Shown in pieces: positions 55,173-64,000 of a DNA stretch of 64,000 nucleotides. Location of the stretch: assembly GCA_037974335.1 (NCBI GenBank), contig CM075760.1:49248469-49312468 (forward strand), given 5' to 3'. This DNA is from Prionace glauca. Lineage: Eukaryota; Chordata; Chondrichthyes; Carcharhiniformes; Carcharhinidae. The notes beneath the pieces were generated by a model. It did not search any database. It saw nothing but the letters and a program-made list of their open reading frames with translations, and was not told the origin of the DNA. Within the stretch, counting starts at the first letter, position 1; the number at the start of each line of letters is the position of its first letter. The position numbers were made by a program, and so were the translations under genes.

Positions 55173-56740
55173 GATCTCAGCAAGGTGAGCTCCCTGCTCT
55201 CCTTCCAAATAGAAACCGTGTGATTTTTCACTTCTGCCTGAGAGAGCAGACGGGATCCTCGGGTTAACATCCTCATATTAGTGAAGTGAAGAATCTTCAT
55301 TCTGAGACCATTGAAGAATCAGCACTTAATCAATAGATATACTCATCAGACTAGTAATAAAACTTGTATAACCAAAGTTTGTAAAGTTTTATTATAACAT
55401 GATTTTAAGCACACTGGTCATAAATCATGAGAACTGTCCAATTATGTTTTCCAGCTAATGTAGAAAGATAAGGTAGAGCTCACAAAACATTTATGGCTTT
55501 TTCAAGTTACATTAAGTTGAGGAATGAATGGCACCTTACTCAAGCTGTTTCATTTATTCAGTAGACCTTTGTACTCAGACATCAGGAGATGCTAGTAGGT
55601 GTCAGGGGCCAATCAGACATTTAAGTTAATCAAATATAGTTCAACACTGAGGCTAATTTGAATCAAACAAATGTGGGTTGAAGGAGTTAAAATAAAGGTT
55701 TTGAGTAGCCATTCTGTTAACATGTTATCCACCTCGTCTGATCCTCATTTCACTTCTTTGGCCTGATCAACCGAGGAAAGTTATGAGAAGTCTGCTTCAT
55801 TGTTAAAGATGAACTTTCTCCTCCTCCTGTCAATTCAAACTTTGCTTTTTATCCTTCTAACTTGTTACCTTTCCTCCTTTTAATGGTTAATAAAACTTTT
55901 GAATTTACCAATTAAAATGTTCATTCTGGCCAGATGGTTAAATCTTGTAGATTTAATTTAAAATTGGGAATTTATTGCAAACAATTTCTACCTGATAAAT
56001 CAACTTCGAAGTGCAGATGTTCCCTGGATTTGGTGTCTCAAAGGTCCCTGGATTTGGTTCCTCAGTACATGTGGGCTCTGCATTGCTTTCAACCCAACTG
56101 TCTGTCTCAGATCTTTCATTGATTTCAATTTAATGGAAACTGGGAGTTGGGACCTGTCAAAATATGAAATATATTTACAAATGTTGGAAGGTTTCTAATA
56201 ATTGGCACCTTTCTCCGTTCTGTCCACTCAAGGTATTAGATAACAGACTTTCTCCTGTGAATATCCAGCTGGAGTTTTGGGCCCTGATGTGTTTCCTTGT
56301 TTATCTTGTTGACTCTAAATATTGAATCTTGTGGTTTCATACATCAAATAATCAAACTGCCAACACCAGATTGTCTTTAACTGACTTTATTACAGCACTG
56401 CAATAGTACAGACAAAGCATAGTTATTTGTTCTGTAGAACAGAGGTAATACCCTAGATTCAGGGCCCTCTCTCCTGAGCAAGCTATTCAGCTGTGGCAAA
56501 TTGCTACAGAAGAGTCAATGTTAAAACTAGACAGACCACCCCGCATTGACCTAGGTTCCAGAAATGATAAAGGCAAAACTGTTCCCAAGTTAATCCTACA
56601 AAGAATTCCTGGCTAACAGCTGGGGGTTTGTGCCAAAGTTGGCAGAGATTTTCTGAAAGACATGGGTTCACCTCAACTTAAATGTAAGACTTAAAGTCAA
56701 TTACAATAGTTGGATTTGGTTGAGAGCTGATCTCAAAGGG
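55173..56740. other. Gene-free AT-rich stretch
   Basis: No gene or confident repeat recognised over about 1.5 kb. Confidence 0.35.
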
Positions 56741-56742
56741 AC

Positions 56743-56876
56743 TTTCATTTGCAACTAGCTACAGGACCACACTGGGTGCAAATATTGTTACAAGTTTTAC
56801 AGAATTTACCAAGTTAATCACATAAGTACAAAATGCAAAACTTAACAAAGGCAGTGGAAGCAGTCAGTTCACTTTG
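56743..56876 (+). repeat. 134-bp segment, source copy
   Basis: Identical by eye to 58718-58851, from TTTCATTTGCAACTAGC to CAGTCAGTTCACTTTG. Taken as the source because it continues smoothly on both sides. Confidence 0.92.
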
Positions 56877-57550
56877 TAATGCTGGCGCACACCTTCCAGC
56901 CGACTGCAGCACTGTTTCTTGTTCTGTTGACTGTTCTCTATCTTCTTCCGACTCAGCTTTTCTGAGTTGTGAACTTGGCACCTGAAAGCTGATGGTTATT
57001 AATTATTTCTAGACACAGCTCCTGTACATGATCAGTGGTGTTCCTGAACTGTGGTTCACGTGATCAATCCCTGATTCATTTAGGTGATGTGTAATCAGTT
57101 TCTGATTGGTTTCTTAATGGTGATGGTCATCTACTGACCATTTCCTGCAATTTCCCAACTGGCCCTCTCTAATGTGTCAGTTACTTTCGGAGTTTGTCCC
57201 ACATGCCTTTTCTGTGATTTCGTTAAATTGTATGACTTTATACTGAGATAATGGAGGCCTAAAGATATCTTCTTTGTCCACTTATTTGAAATAAGCAAGT
57301 TTATGGTGTCAAATCCTAATGGTTAACATTTGGGTTCACTGTCTCAAATGTCTAATTGTCGAAACTTTTAGAGTTCTCATTGGGGCAGGTGACTATCAGT
57401 ATATTTTGGTTAAAGAAAATGCTTGCTGGAGCTTGGAACACAGTTAATTAAAAGGACACAAAGTGACACACAGCCTTAAACTAATACAGAAATTACAAAG
57501 TTACTTCAGATCAGAAATCCAAAGAAAGTGGGCATCATGTCGTTGGTGTA
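56877..57550. other. Gene-free stretch
   Basis: No gene or confident repeat recognised. Confidence 0.3.
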
Positions 57551-57552
57551 CG

Positions 57553-57890
57553 CAAACTGGACCATCTCGAGGGCAACATGACAGCTCAGAGACTATCTCT
57601 GTTGCTATGCGGACACATGGATTTGGGCCTGTGTCCGTGGGAGTTTGCGCGTTCTCCCCATGGTTGCGTGGGTTTCCTCCGGGTGCTCCGGTTTCCTCCC
57701 ACATCCCAAAAATATGCTTTTAGGCTGATTGATTGGGTAACAAATTGTCCCTATATTGGACCTCCCTGATCCTCACACATTAGGCATAGACTAAAATCAT
57801 GAATAGGTCACTGACAATGGGACGGCGGCGTGGGCTCGTTGGGCCGAAGGGCCTGTTTCCCGTGCTGTGTTGTTCTTTGTTCTTTGTTCA
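57553..57890 (+). mobile_element. V-SINE subfamily with LINE-type tail
   Basis: Close twin of 22717-23040, sharing its unusual start ACTGGACCATCTC, which shows both came from one master copy. Confidence 0.87.
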
Positions 57891-58107
57891 AATCAGTGTG
57901 CAAAAGGTGAAATAGCAGGAAACACGTATAAATACAGTATGATACATTCAATTGATAAATGTTCAAAAGTAATGAGTCAAAATAACTACTGCGCTATGAA
58001 AATTAAACTGAAACCTTTAATTTTTAATTTTTCAAATCAGGTATAGTTATATAATGTGAAGGAAAGTGATTGCTTCTTTTAAGATATTACAAGTTAAAAT
58101 GTTAAAC

Positions 58108-58263
58108 TAATTTACGACACAGGAGGAAATTGGAGCATCCAGAGGGAACCCACACAGACACAGGGAGAATGTGCAAACTTAATACAGACAGTGACCCAAA
58201 ACATGAATCGAACCCCGGTCCCTGGTGCTGTGAGGCAGCAGTGCTAACCATTATGCCACAATG
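58108..58263 (-). mobile_element. V-SINE head and central part
   Basis: The reversed head (AGTGCTAACCATTATGCCAC) is at the right, and the B-box reversed is ATCGAACCCC. The tail is missing. Confidence 0.78.
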
Positions 58264-58267
58264 CAGG

Positions 58268-58378
58268 AATCCAGGAGAACTGGATTAATTGTTGGATTAT
58301 CCAGTGAAATGTTACAGAGCAGAAATCCAGGAGAACTGGATTAATTGTTGAATTACACAGTGATATGTTATAGAGTTT
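58268..58378. repeat. 56-bp tandem duplication
   Basis: Two units each starting AATCCAGGAGAACTGG, with about six differences. Confidence 0.85.
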
Positions 58379-58479
58379 TAAAATCAGAAATAAAACAGTC
58401 AATGCCACAAATAGTTAACAGGCCCGGCAACTTCTATGGAGGTAAAAACAGAGTGAAACATACAGCCAAACATCCATGT

Positions 58480-58935
58480 GAATGAGGAGCAGCAGTGGAC
58501 TACTGGGCTCTTTATTCCAGCATTGACAAGATCCTGGCCGATCTGATTGTGGCCAGAAGTCCACTTTTCTGTCTCCCCCACCCCACCACTCCCCAAACCC
58601 TCTGACTGTCTTGTCAATCAAGAATCCATTTATTCAGCCTTAAAAATATTCAATGACTCTGTCTCCTCTGCTCTCTGGGGAAGAGAATTCCACAGATCAA
58701 AGACCCTCTGAGAGAGTTTTCATTTGCAACTAGCTACAGGACCACACTGGGTGCAAATATTGTTACAAGTTTTACAGAATTTACCAAGTTAATCACATAA
58801 GTACAAAATGCAAAACTTAACAAAGGCAGTGGAAGCAGTCAGTTCACTTTGGGGAAGAGAATTCCACAGATCAAAGACCCTCTGAGAGAGAGAAATCTCT
58901 CGTTCTCTCTGTCCCTAACATCTCAAGTCCAATGC
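58480..58935 (-). mobile_element. Old LINE fragment carrying a templated insertion
   Basis: Contains AATGACTCTGTCTCCTCTGC and GAGAATTCCACAGATC, reversed ORF2-end sequence. It is interrupted by the 134-bp copy at 58718-58851. Confidence 0.65.
58677..58890. repeat. 134-bp copied segment flanked by a 40-bp direct duplication
   Basis: The 40-mer from GGGGAAGAGAATTCCACAG to CCCTCTGAGAGAG occurs at 58677-58716 and 58851-58890. Between them lies the 134-bp copy of 56743-56876. Confidence 0.92.
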
Positions 58936-58974
58936 ACTCTCCAGGGCTATACAGGGAAAGCCAGGATAAAAGCA

Positions 58975-59110
58975 AATTACTGTGAATGCTGGAATCTGAA
59001 ACCAAAAGAGAAAATGCTGGAAAATCTCAGCAGGCAGCATCTGCCAGGAGAGAAAAGTGCTGATGCTTCGAGTCCAGATGACCCTGTGTCAAAGCCTGAC
59101 CTCTGAAGAA
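58975..59110. repeat. Shark GCTGGAAA-type short repeat
   Basis: AATGCTGGAATCTGAAACCA, GAAAATGCTGGAAAATCTC and CGAGTCCAGATGACCCTG. Confidence 0.75.
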
Positions 59111-59500
59111 TTGAGAGAGGGAGGTGGAGAAGAACAAAATGAAAGATTTGCAAACTGATAAAATGATTCACGGCCCAAGACCAAAGCGAGTGGGAATGGG
59201 ACCAATAAAGACACAAAAGATGTTCTGAATGAGGTGTGAACGGCAGTTTAGCAACAGTCTGAATGCAAAGTAAAAAAAAAACAAGAGAGAAATGAAGTGA
59301 AAAAAGCAGCAACAAAACACAGAACACAATGGGGCAGAGATTATGGTGTAAAATTGTTGGACTCAGTTTTGTTCTAAAGGCTGTAAAGTGTCTCTTTTAG
59401 TTGTGAGAAATAATATTATATTTCTCAGTATGGATTACAGGTGACATTGAGTCTGTTTCTCTCTCCACAGAGGCTGCTTGACTTGTTGAGTATTTCCAGC
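59111..59500. other. Gene-free stretch
   Basis: No gene recognised. Confidence 0.3.
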
Positions 59501-59605
59501 CAAAAGAGAGAAAATGCTGGAAAATCTCAGGTCTGGCAGCGTCAGTAAGGAGACAAAAAGACATTTCGAGTCCGGGTGACTCTTTTGAGTATTTCCAGCG
59601 TTTGC
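59500..59605. repeat. Shark GCTGGAAA-type short repeat, inverted halves
   Basis: GAAAATGCTGGAAAATCTCA forwards and TATTTCCAGCGTTTGCTGTT reversed at its end. Confidence 0.6.
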
Positions 59606-60145
59606 TGTTTTATGTCAACCAGAGAATGTCTAAGAATTGTTCCACCTGAAATAGATGTCTCTTACTCAGGACACCCCCAGCCCGGGTCTGGAGGTTGGGG
59701 GTAACGTTCATAATTTTGTATTTGTGTCTGGTGCGAATAATACCTTTGATTAAATGGAGAAGCTTTTTAAACTGAAGAGAGTAACTGTATTTGGAGGCTG
59801 ATTTTAAACAACATGAACAAGCCCAGGGCTGCTGGAGAAATATTTTGGGATTTGTGAGCAGTCAGTTCCGGCTGGTTTGAAGTGAAATCCTGTGTGTGCT
59901 GCGGCAAATCTGAGCTCAAACCAAACAAACTGGAACCGCTGGACTGGAGATTCCGGGTGTTGGGATGTGGGGGGCTGGGGGGAGGAGGGAGATGGCGGTA
60001 AAACTCTGAGCCTGACTTTAGACAGGGTGAGGGGGGTAAAGGGGAGGAATGACAGAGTTAATGTGGGAGTCAGGGACAAGGGCAGAAGGTGGGAAGCTCT
60101 GGAAAGGAGCAATGGGGGGAAAGGCCACTAAAGAATGTTTGTTTA
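59606..60145. other. Gene-free stretch
   Basis: No gene recognised. G-rich near 59965-60055. Confidence 0.3.
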
Positions 60146-60147
60146 AA

Positions 60148-60320
60148 TGAAGATAAAAACAAAATACTGCGGGTGCTGGAATCTGAAACAGAAAAATGCT
60201 GGAAAATCTCAGCAGGTCTGACACTATCTGTAGAGAGACAACAGAGTTAATGTTTCGAGTCTGGATGATGATAGATGCTGTCAGACCCGCTGAGATTTTC
60301 CAGCACTCTCTGTCTGTGTT
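60148..60320. repeat. Shark GCTGGAAA-type short repeat, inverted pair
   Basis: Forward words (GTGCTGGAATCTGAAACAG, GGAAAATCTCAGCAGG) are followed by reversed ones (GACCCGCTGAGATTTTCCAG), so it can fold back. Confidence 0.75.
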
Positions 60321-60379
60321 TAACTGAAGGGAAACAAGCAGCGAGTTCACACACACTGAACTCAGGGGGAGGGGGTGAC

Positions 60380-60705
60380 CCAGGATAAGGTGCAGGCGGA
60401 GCTCAGTGAGGCTCTGCATTGTCCAGCAGCCGTCCACAATTAGACCTTACAGCGCCAAGGGGGAGGGGAAGGAGAAACTATTTGGGACACAGCAGGAGGT
60501 CACCCCTCCCCCCCACTCTGTGTTTCCACAGACCCTCCCACACCTGGGCAGGGTTGGCTCAAGGTGCAGGAAGCTGCAAACTGAGAGGCTGAGCTGTGAA
60601 CTGGGCGGGGTTGGGGGGTTTGAATGACATCCCTGGGGCTATTTCAGGACAGGAACCGCCACGGATTCCCCCTTTTTTTCCTGGGACGTTTCAGAGGTTG
60701 GTGAG
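60380..60705 (+). promoter_or_regulatory. Promoter and first exon of ZNF-H
   Basis: Contains AACTGGGCGGGGTTGG and a first-exon-like end CAGAGGTTGGTGAGTGTTTG, a strong donor at about 60701. It lies 1.48 kb upstream of the finger exon, a spacing like that of the other cluster genes. Lower in CpG than the other ZNF promoters. Confidence 0.5.
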
Positions 60706-60939
60706 TGTTTGTAATCTCTGTCTCGGTAATGGGGGTGGGTTGTAGATTGCTATGAGTGTTAGACTAGATAACCTCTCCTCATTCTGCCAGCTCCTGTCTG
60801 CTGACTCAGTCCAGTCCTCTGCTCTCTGTCTCTGTACTTTGTTTCAGTGCTCCACACACTGAGCAACATCCAGCCCATTGTTATCACCCGAAAATTGCGG
60901 CAAACTACCTTCACAATTCCAGGGATGGGCTGGAGCCCA

Positions 60940-61675
60940 TGTGTGGGTGACTGTGTGGAGTTTGCACAGTAAGAAGCCTCACAGTATCAGGTTAAAGTCC
61001 AATAAGTTCATTTGGAATTAGTGCAAATTACTACAGATGCTGGAATCTGAAACAAAAAGAGAAAATGCTAGAAAATCTCAGCAGGTCTGGCAGCATCTGT
61101 AGGGAGAGAAAAGAACTGACATTTTGAGTCCAGGAGACCGTTTGTCAAAGCTGCTCCTTCATCAACACTCCCAAAAACTCGTGGTTCCAAATAACCTGGT
61201 GTTGTGAGACTTCTTACTGTGCCCACCCCAGCCCAACCTCAGGTGTGGAGTTTGCACAAATTCCCTCTGTCTGTGTGCATTTCCTCTGGGTGCTCTGGTT
61301 TCCTCTCACTGCCCAAAGATGTACAGGTTAGGTGAATTGACCAAGTTAAATTTCTCCTTTAGTGTCGCAAGATGTGAATGGTCCAATTTGATTTATTATT
61401 GTTGCATGTTTTGGGATACAGTGAAAATTATTTCTTGCGTGCTGTACAGAAAAGAACATAACTTGATAAAGTACACGGGGGAAAAGGAAAAGTGTAGGGT
61501 ACAGAATATATTGTTACGGTTGCAGATTGGGTGAAGGAAAAGGTCAGTATGGGGATTAGCAGAGTAAGTTAATGGAGTTACTGGGATAGGGAGTGTGCCT
61601 GGGAAAGATGCTTTCAGAGTCAGTAGAGACTCGATGGTAAAATGGCCGCTTTCTGCATTGTAAGGATCCTATGAT
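60940..61675 (+). mobile_element. V-SINE broken by two later insertions
   Basis: V-SINE pieces lie at about 60940-60968, 61243-61378 and 61526-61675. A fold-back family member occupies 60969-61242 and another shark repeat (GATTTATTATTGTTGCATG) 61380-61525. Confidence 0.78.
60953..61258. mobile_element. Fold-back family insertion with 16-bp target duplication
   Basis: GTGTGGAGTTTGCACA occurs at 60953-60968 and 61243-61258. The body starts GTAAGAAGCCTCACAG and ends GGTGTTGTGAGACTTCTTAC plus a short CCAGCCCAACC end. It is itself interrupted at about 61016-61150 by the GCTGGAAA-type repeat. Confidence 0.88.
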
Positions 61676-62177
61676 TAGTGAATTACGGTGAACAAGTTTT
61701 GGATAGAGGGGTTTCTGGGGCGCAGAGCATTGTGGGAAATCTGACCGCCATTAGTCAGTGCCTGTCTCTAGATGTTTCATTATAGACTGAGGGCAAGTCA
61801 GCAATCTGAGCCCTCAGTTCTGTTTGTAACTCTCACAGGCTGCCTAGTCTACTGAATATCTCGAAGATTTGTATTTTTGGTCCCAGATACAGTCTCTACA
61901 GAGTTTTCTGTGTTATTGTTTTATAGATTCGAATTTAGAAACACAGAAAATTACAGCTCAGAAACAGGCCTTTTGGCCCTTCACGTCTGTGCCGAACCAT
62001 TTTTTGCCTAGTCCCACACGGAGCCAGTTTGAATCAGGCTGTGTGTTGGATGCAGAACTTAGTTCCTGGCCTCCTGCGTGTTTTTTTTTACTGTTGTTTC
62101 GATCTGGATTCTGTTCATCATCTGTCTGTGCGGCTTCTCTCTCAATCCCTTTTTCCTGTTTTAAATCAGTTTCACAG

Positions 62178-63322
62178 GGACTAGAAGGAGACGATTTGCA
62201 GTCAGGAAACTGAAAGTAAACATCATATCAGGAACTGCCAGAGTCTCCAGTTTATCATAACTGAATATCAGTGAATTTTGAACATGGAAGAAAAAAGTAC
62301 CTTTCAGAGTGGAGAGAAACCGTACGCGGGTTCTGTGTGTGGACGAGGCTTCAGCCGATCATCTGGCCTGTCAAAACGTAAATGCAGTCACTCCACGAAA
62401 AAACTGTGGGAATGTGTGAACTGTGGGAAAGAATTCAATTACCCATCCCAGCTGGAAATTCATCAGCGCAGCCACACTGGGGAGAGACCATTCACCTGCT
62501 CCAAATGTGGGAAGGGATTCACTCGGTCATCCCAACTATTGACACACCAGCGTATTCACACTGGGGAGAGACCTTTCAAATGCTCTGACTGTGAGAAGTG
62601 CTATAAAAGTTCTTGGGAACTGTTGTCCCACCAACGTGTTCACACTGATGAGAGACAGTTCAGGTGCTCTCACTGTGGGGCTGGGTTCAGGCGATCATAT
62701 GACCTTATTCTACACCAGCGCACCCACACTGGGGAAAGGCCATTCACCTGCTCCGAGTGTGGGAAGAGGTTCACTCGGTCATCCCAACTACTGACACACC
62801 AGCGTATTCACACTGGGGAGAGACCTTTTAAATGCTCTGACTGTGAGAAGTGCTATAAAAGTTCTGGTGAACTGATGTCCCATCAACGTGTTCACACTGA
62901 TGAGAGACAGTTCAGGTGCTCTCACTGTGAGGCTGGATTCAGGAGATCATATGACCTTATTCTACACCAGCGCACCCACACTGGGGAAAGGCCATTCACC
63001 TGCTCCGAGTGTGGGAAGGGATACATTCGGTCATCCCAACTACTGACACACCAGCGTATTCACACTGGGGAGAGACCTTTTAAATGCTCTGACTGTGAGA
63101 AGTGCTATAAAAGTTCTGGTGAACTGATTTCCCATCAACGTGTTCACACTGATGAGAGACAGTGAAGAGATTCACTCAGTCATTGCTTAGACACCAAAGA
63201 ATTCACTAGCAACCACAATGATTGGAATCTGCTGTTAATACTATCCAGGACTGTAATATGTTCCTTGCATTTATTTTTGTTGATGTTAATGAACTTCAGC
63301 CAGTTTCACATTCTGAATAAAG
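62178..63322 (+). CDS. ZNF-H: zinc-finger protein with a 3-finger module repeated 2.67 times
   Basis: The last exon starts after the acceptor TCAGTTTCACAG (first base 62178). The ATG is at 62284 ([14 protein letters not shown]); the stop is at 63165, giving 293 residues. The first finger is degenerate (YAGSVC lacks the first cysteine; SKRKCSH lacks one histidine). Nine good C2H2 fingers follow. After finger 1 a 252-bp unit of three fingers recurs at 62491, 62743 and 62995 (last copy two fingers). Contact residues in each unit are RSQT, S(W/G)ES, RYDL. The linker after the middle finger is TDERQF. The stop comes in a linker (TDERQ). A half finger ([10 protein letters not shown]) follows in another frame, so the C-terminus has been trimmed. 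AATAAA is at 63317. Expected to be nuclear and to bind a DNA site with repeated 9-bp structure. Confidence 0.92.
62491..63162 (+). repeat. 252-bp intragenic tandem repeat (three fingers per unit)
   Basis: Unit starts TTCACCTGCTCC at 62491, 62743 and 62995. Units differ at only a handful of bases. Confidence 0.95.
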
Positions 63323-64000
63323 TTAAATAACTTATCTTTGTGTTCAGTACTGTGAATCTTTTTAGTATCATCAGCACAACTGAATTCGTTTTGAGTTGCT
63401 CTCCCTCTTCCAGATTCACCTCTCCACAAGTACTCATTGCCAATAAAACTCACAAACTTCTTTGTCACTAAGTTTGAGAGAATCCAATCAGCTGTCTCTA
63501 CTGCTTCCCTCTTTCTCCCAACCCACTGGAACAAACTTCCTCTAATGCTCCCTTTCATCTGAGCTCTGAACTCACACCTTGATGCAGTTTCTCTCCTACT
63601 TCGCCTCATGTCCTCTGAGAGCTCATCTTGTCCATGAGACCCATCTCCTGACCCCTCAATCCTATTCCCACTGAGCTACTGACAGCACAACCTCTCCATA
63701 TCAGCTGATATTGTCAATATCTACCTCTCCCTCAATATCACCACCCAATTCTCAATAAAATATCTTTGACACATACATCCCATCTCCATTTCCTCTCTAA
63801 AATCCTTGAATGTTTTACCTTCCAGATATTGTAAATTGTTTTCCCTTTCTCACCGTGTAAAGTTTGTTTGTTCAGAATCTGTGGAATCTTTTGCCTTTAT
63901 TCACTTGTTAAGTGTCTTGAATCTCCACCTTTATTTACTTCATACAAACTCACCCAAATCTAAAAACTGTTTTGTGGGAATTGGGGGAATAGAACCGAAG
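63323..64000. other. Gene-free stretch to window end
   Basis: The minus strand holds an open frame of 107 residues without recognisable domains. No gene or confident repeat is recognised. Confidence 0.3.

Noticed and set aside
63286-63609. A 107-residue minus-strand open frame downstream of ZNF-H
   Set aside because: No recognisable motif, no start context or neighbouring exon. Likely chance.

Overview
This is a vertebrate genomic window, most likely from a cartilaginous fish (shark). The evidence is a clipped immunoglobulin heavy-chain first constant exon of cartilaginous-fish IgM type at 8.3 kb, many V-SINE-type tRNA-derived SINEs, several subfamilies of CR1/L2-like LINE 3' ends, a tRNA group, one spliced housekeeping gene (EMC4) and a cluster of C2H2 zinc-finger (ZNF) genes with TGERPF-type linkers. 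There is no prokaryotic gene organisation. Most of the DNA is interspersed repeat.

Layout. 0.6-2.6 kb: four tRNA-like genes (Asn-GUU, Gly-GCC, a Gln-like gene with anticodon UUA, Arg-ACG). 3.9-5.2 kb: a CpG-rich promoter-like island with a CRE, YY1-like motifs, a 33-bp tandem duplication and a second copy of its 66-bp core 1.1 kb away. 6.9-7.3 kb: purine-rich minisatellite. 8.3-8.85 kb: the Ig C1 exon joined to a broken ZNF exon (ZNF-C). 11-12.1 kb: ZNF-A, frameshifted. 16.5-18.3 kb: ZNF-B and another ZNF fragment, both decayed. 20.1-25.5 kb: EMC4, five exons with good splice sites but a one-base frame conflict in exon 2. 29.6-54.5 kb: four ZNF genes with whole finger exons (D and E on the minus strand, F and G on the plus strand), arranged symmetrically around a CCAAT/GC-rich bidirectional promoter at 40.0-40.45 kb. 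62.2-63.2 kb: ZNF-H, whose fingers are a 252-bp unit repeated 2.67 times.

The ZNF genes share one plan: a CpG/CCAAT promoter with a short non-coding first exon, an intron of roughly 1-3 kb, and a last exon carrying the start codon and all fingers. No KRAB, SCAN or BTB domain is visible, so the products look like finger-only nuclear DNA-binding proteins. E and F are inverted segmental duplicates with equal length (224 aa, 8 fingers) but different DNA-contact residues. C is a truncated inverted relative of H.

The most interesting signals are: the symmetrical ZNF array with its bidirectional promoter; a fold-back repeat family with 11-16 bp target duplications at four sites, one having an empty site in the duplicated arm; a 134-bp segment copied from 2 kb away and flanked by a new 40-bp duplication; a ZNF promoter fragment inside a LINE; the Ig-ZNF junction; the UUA tRNA; and the 252-bp finger triplication, which predicts a DNA target with 9-bp periodicity. 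All calls come from reading the sequence. No database search was run, and repeat boundaries are approximate unless a target-site duplication is stated.
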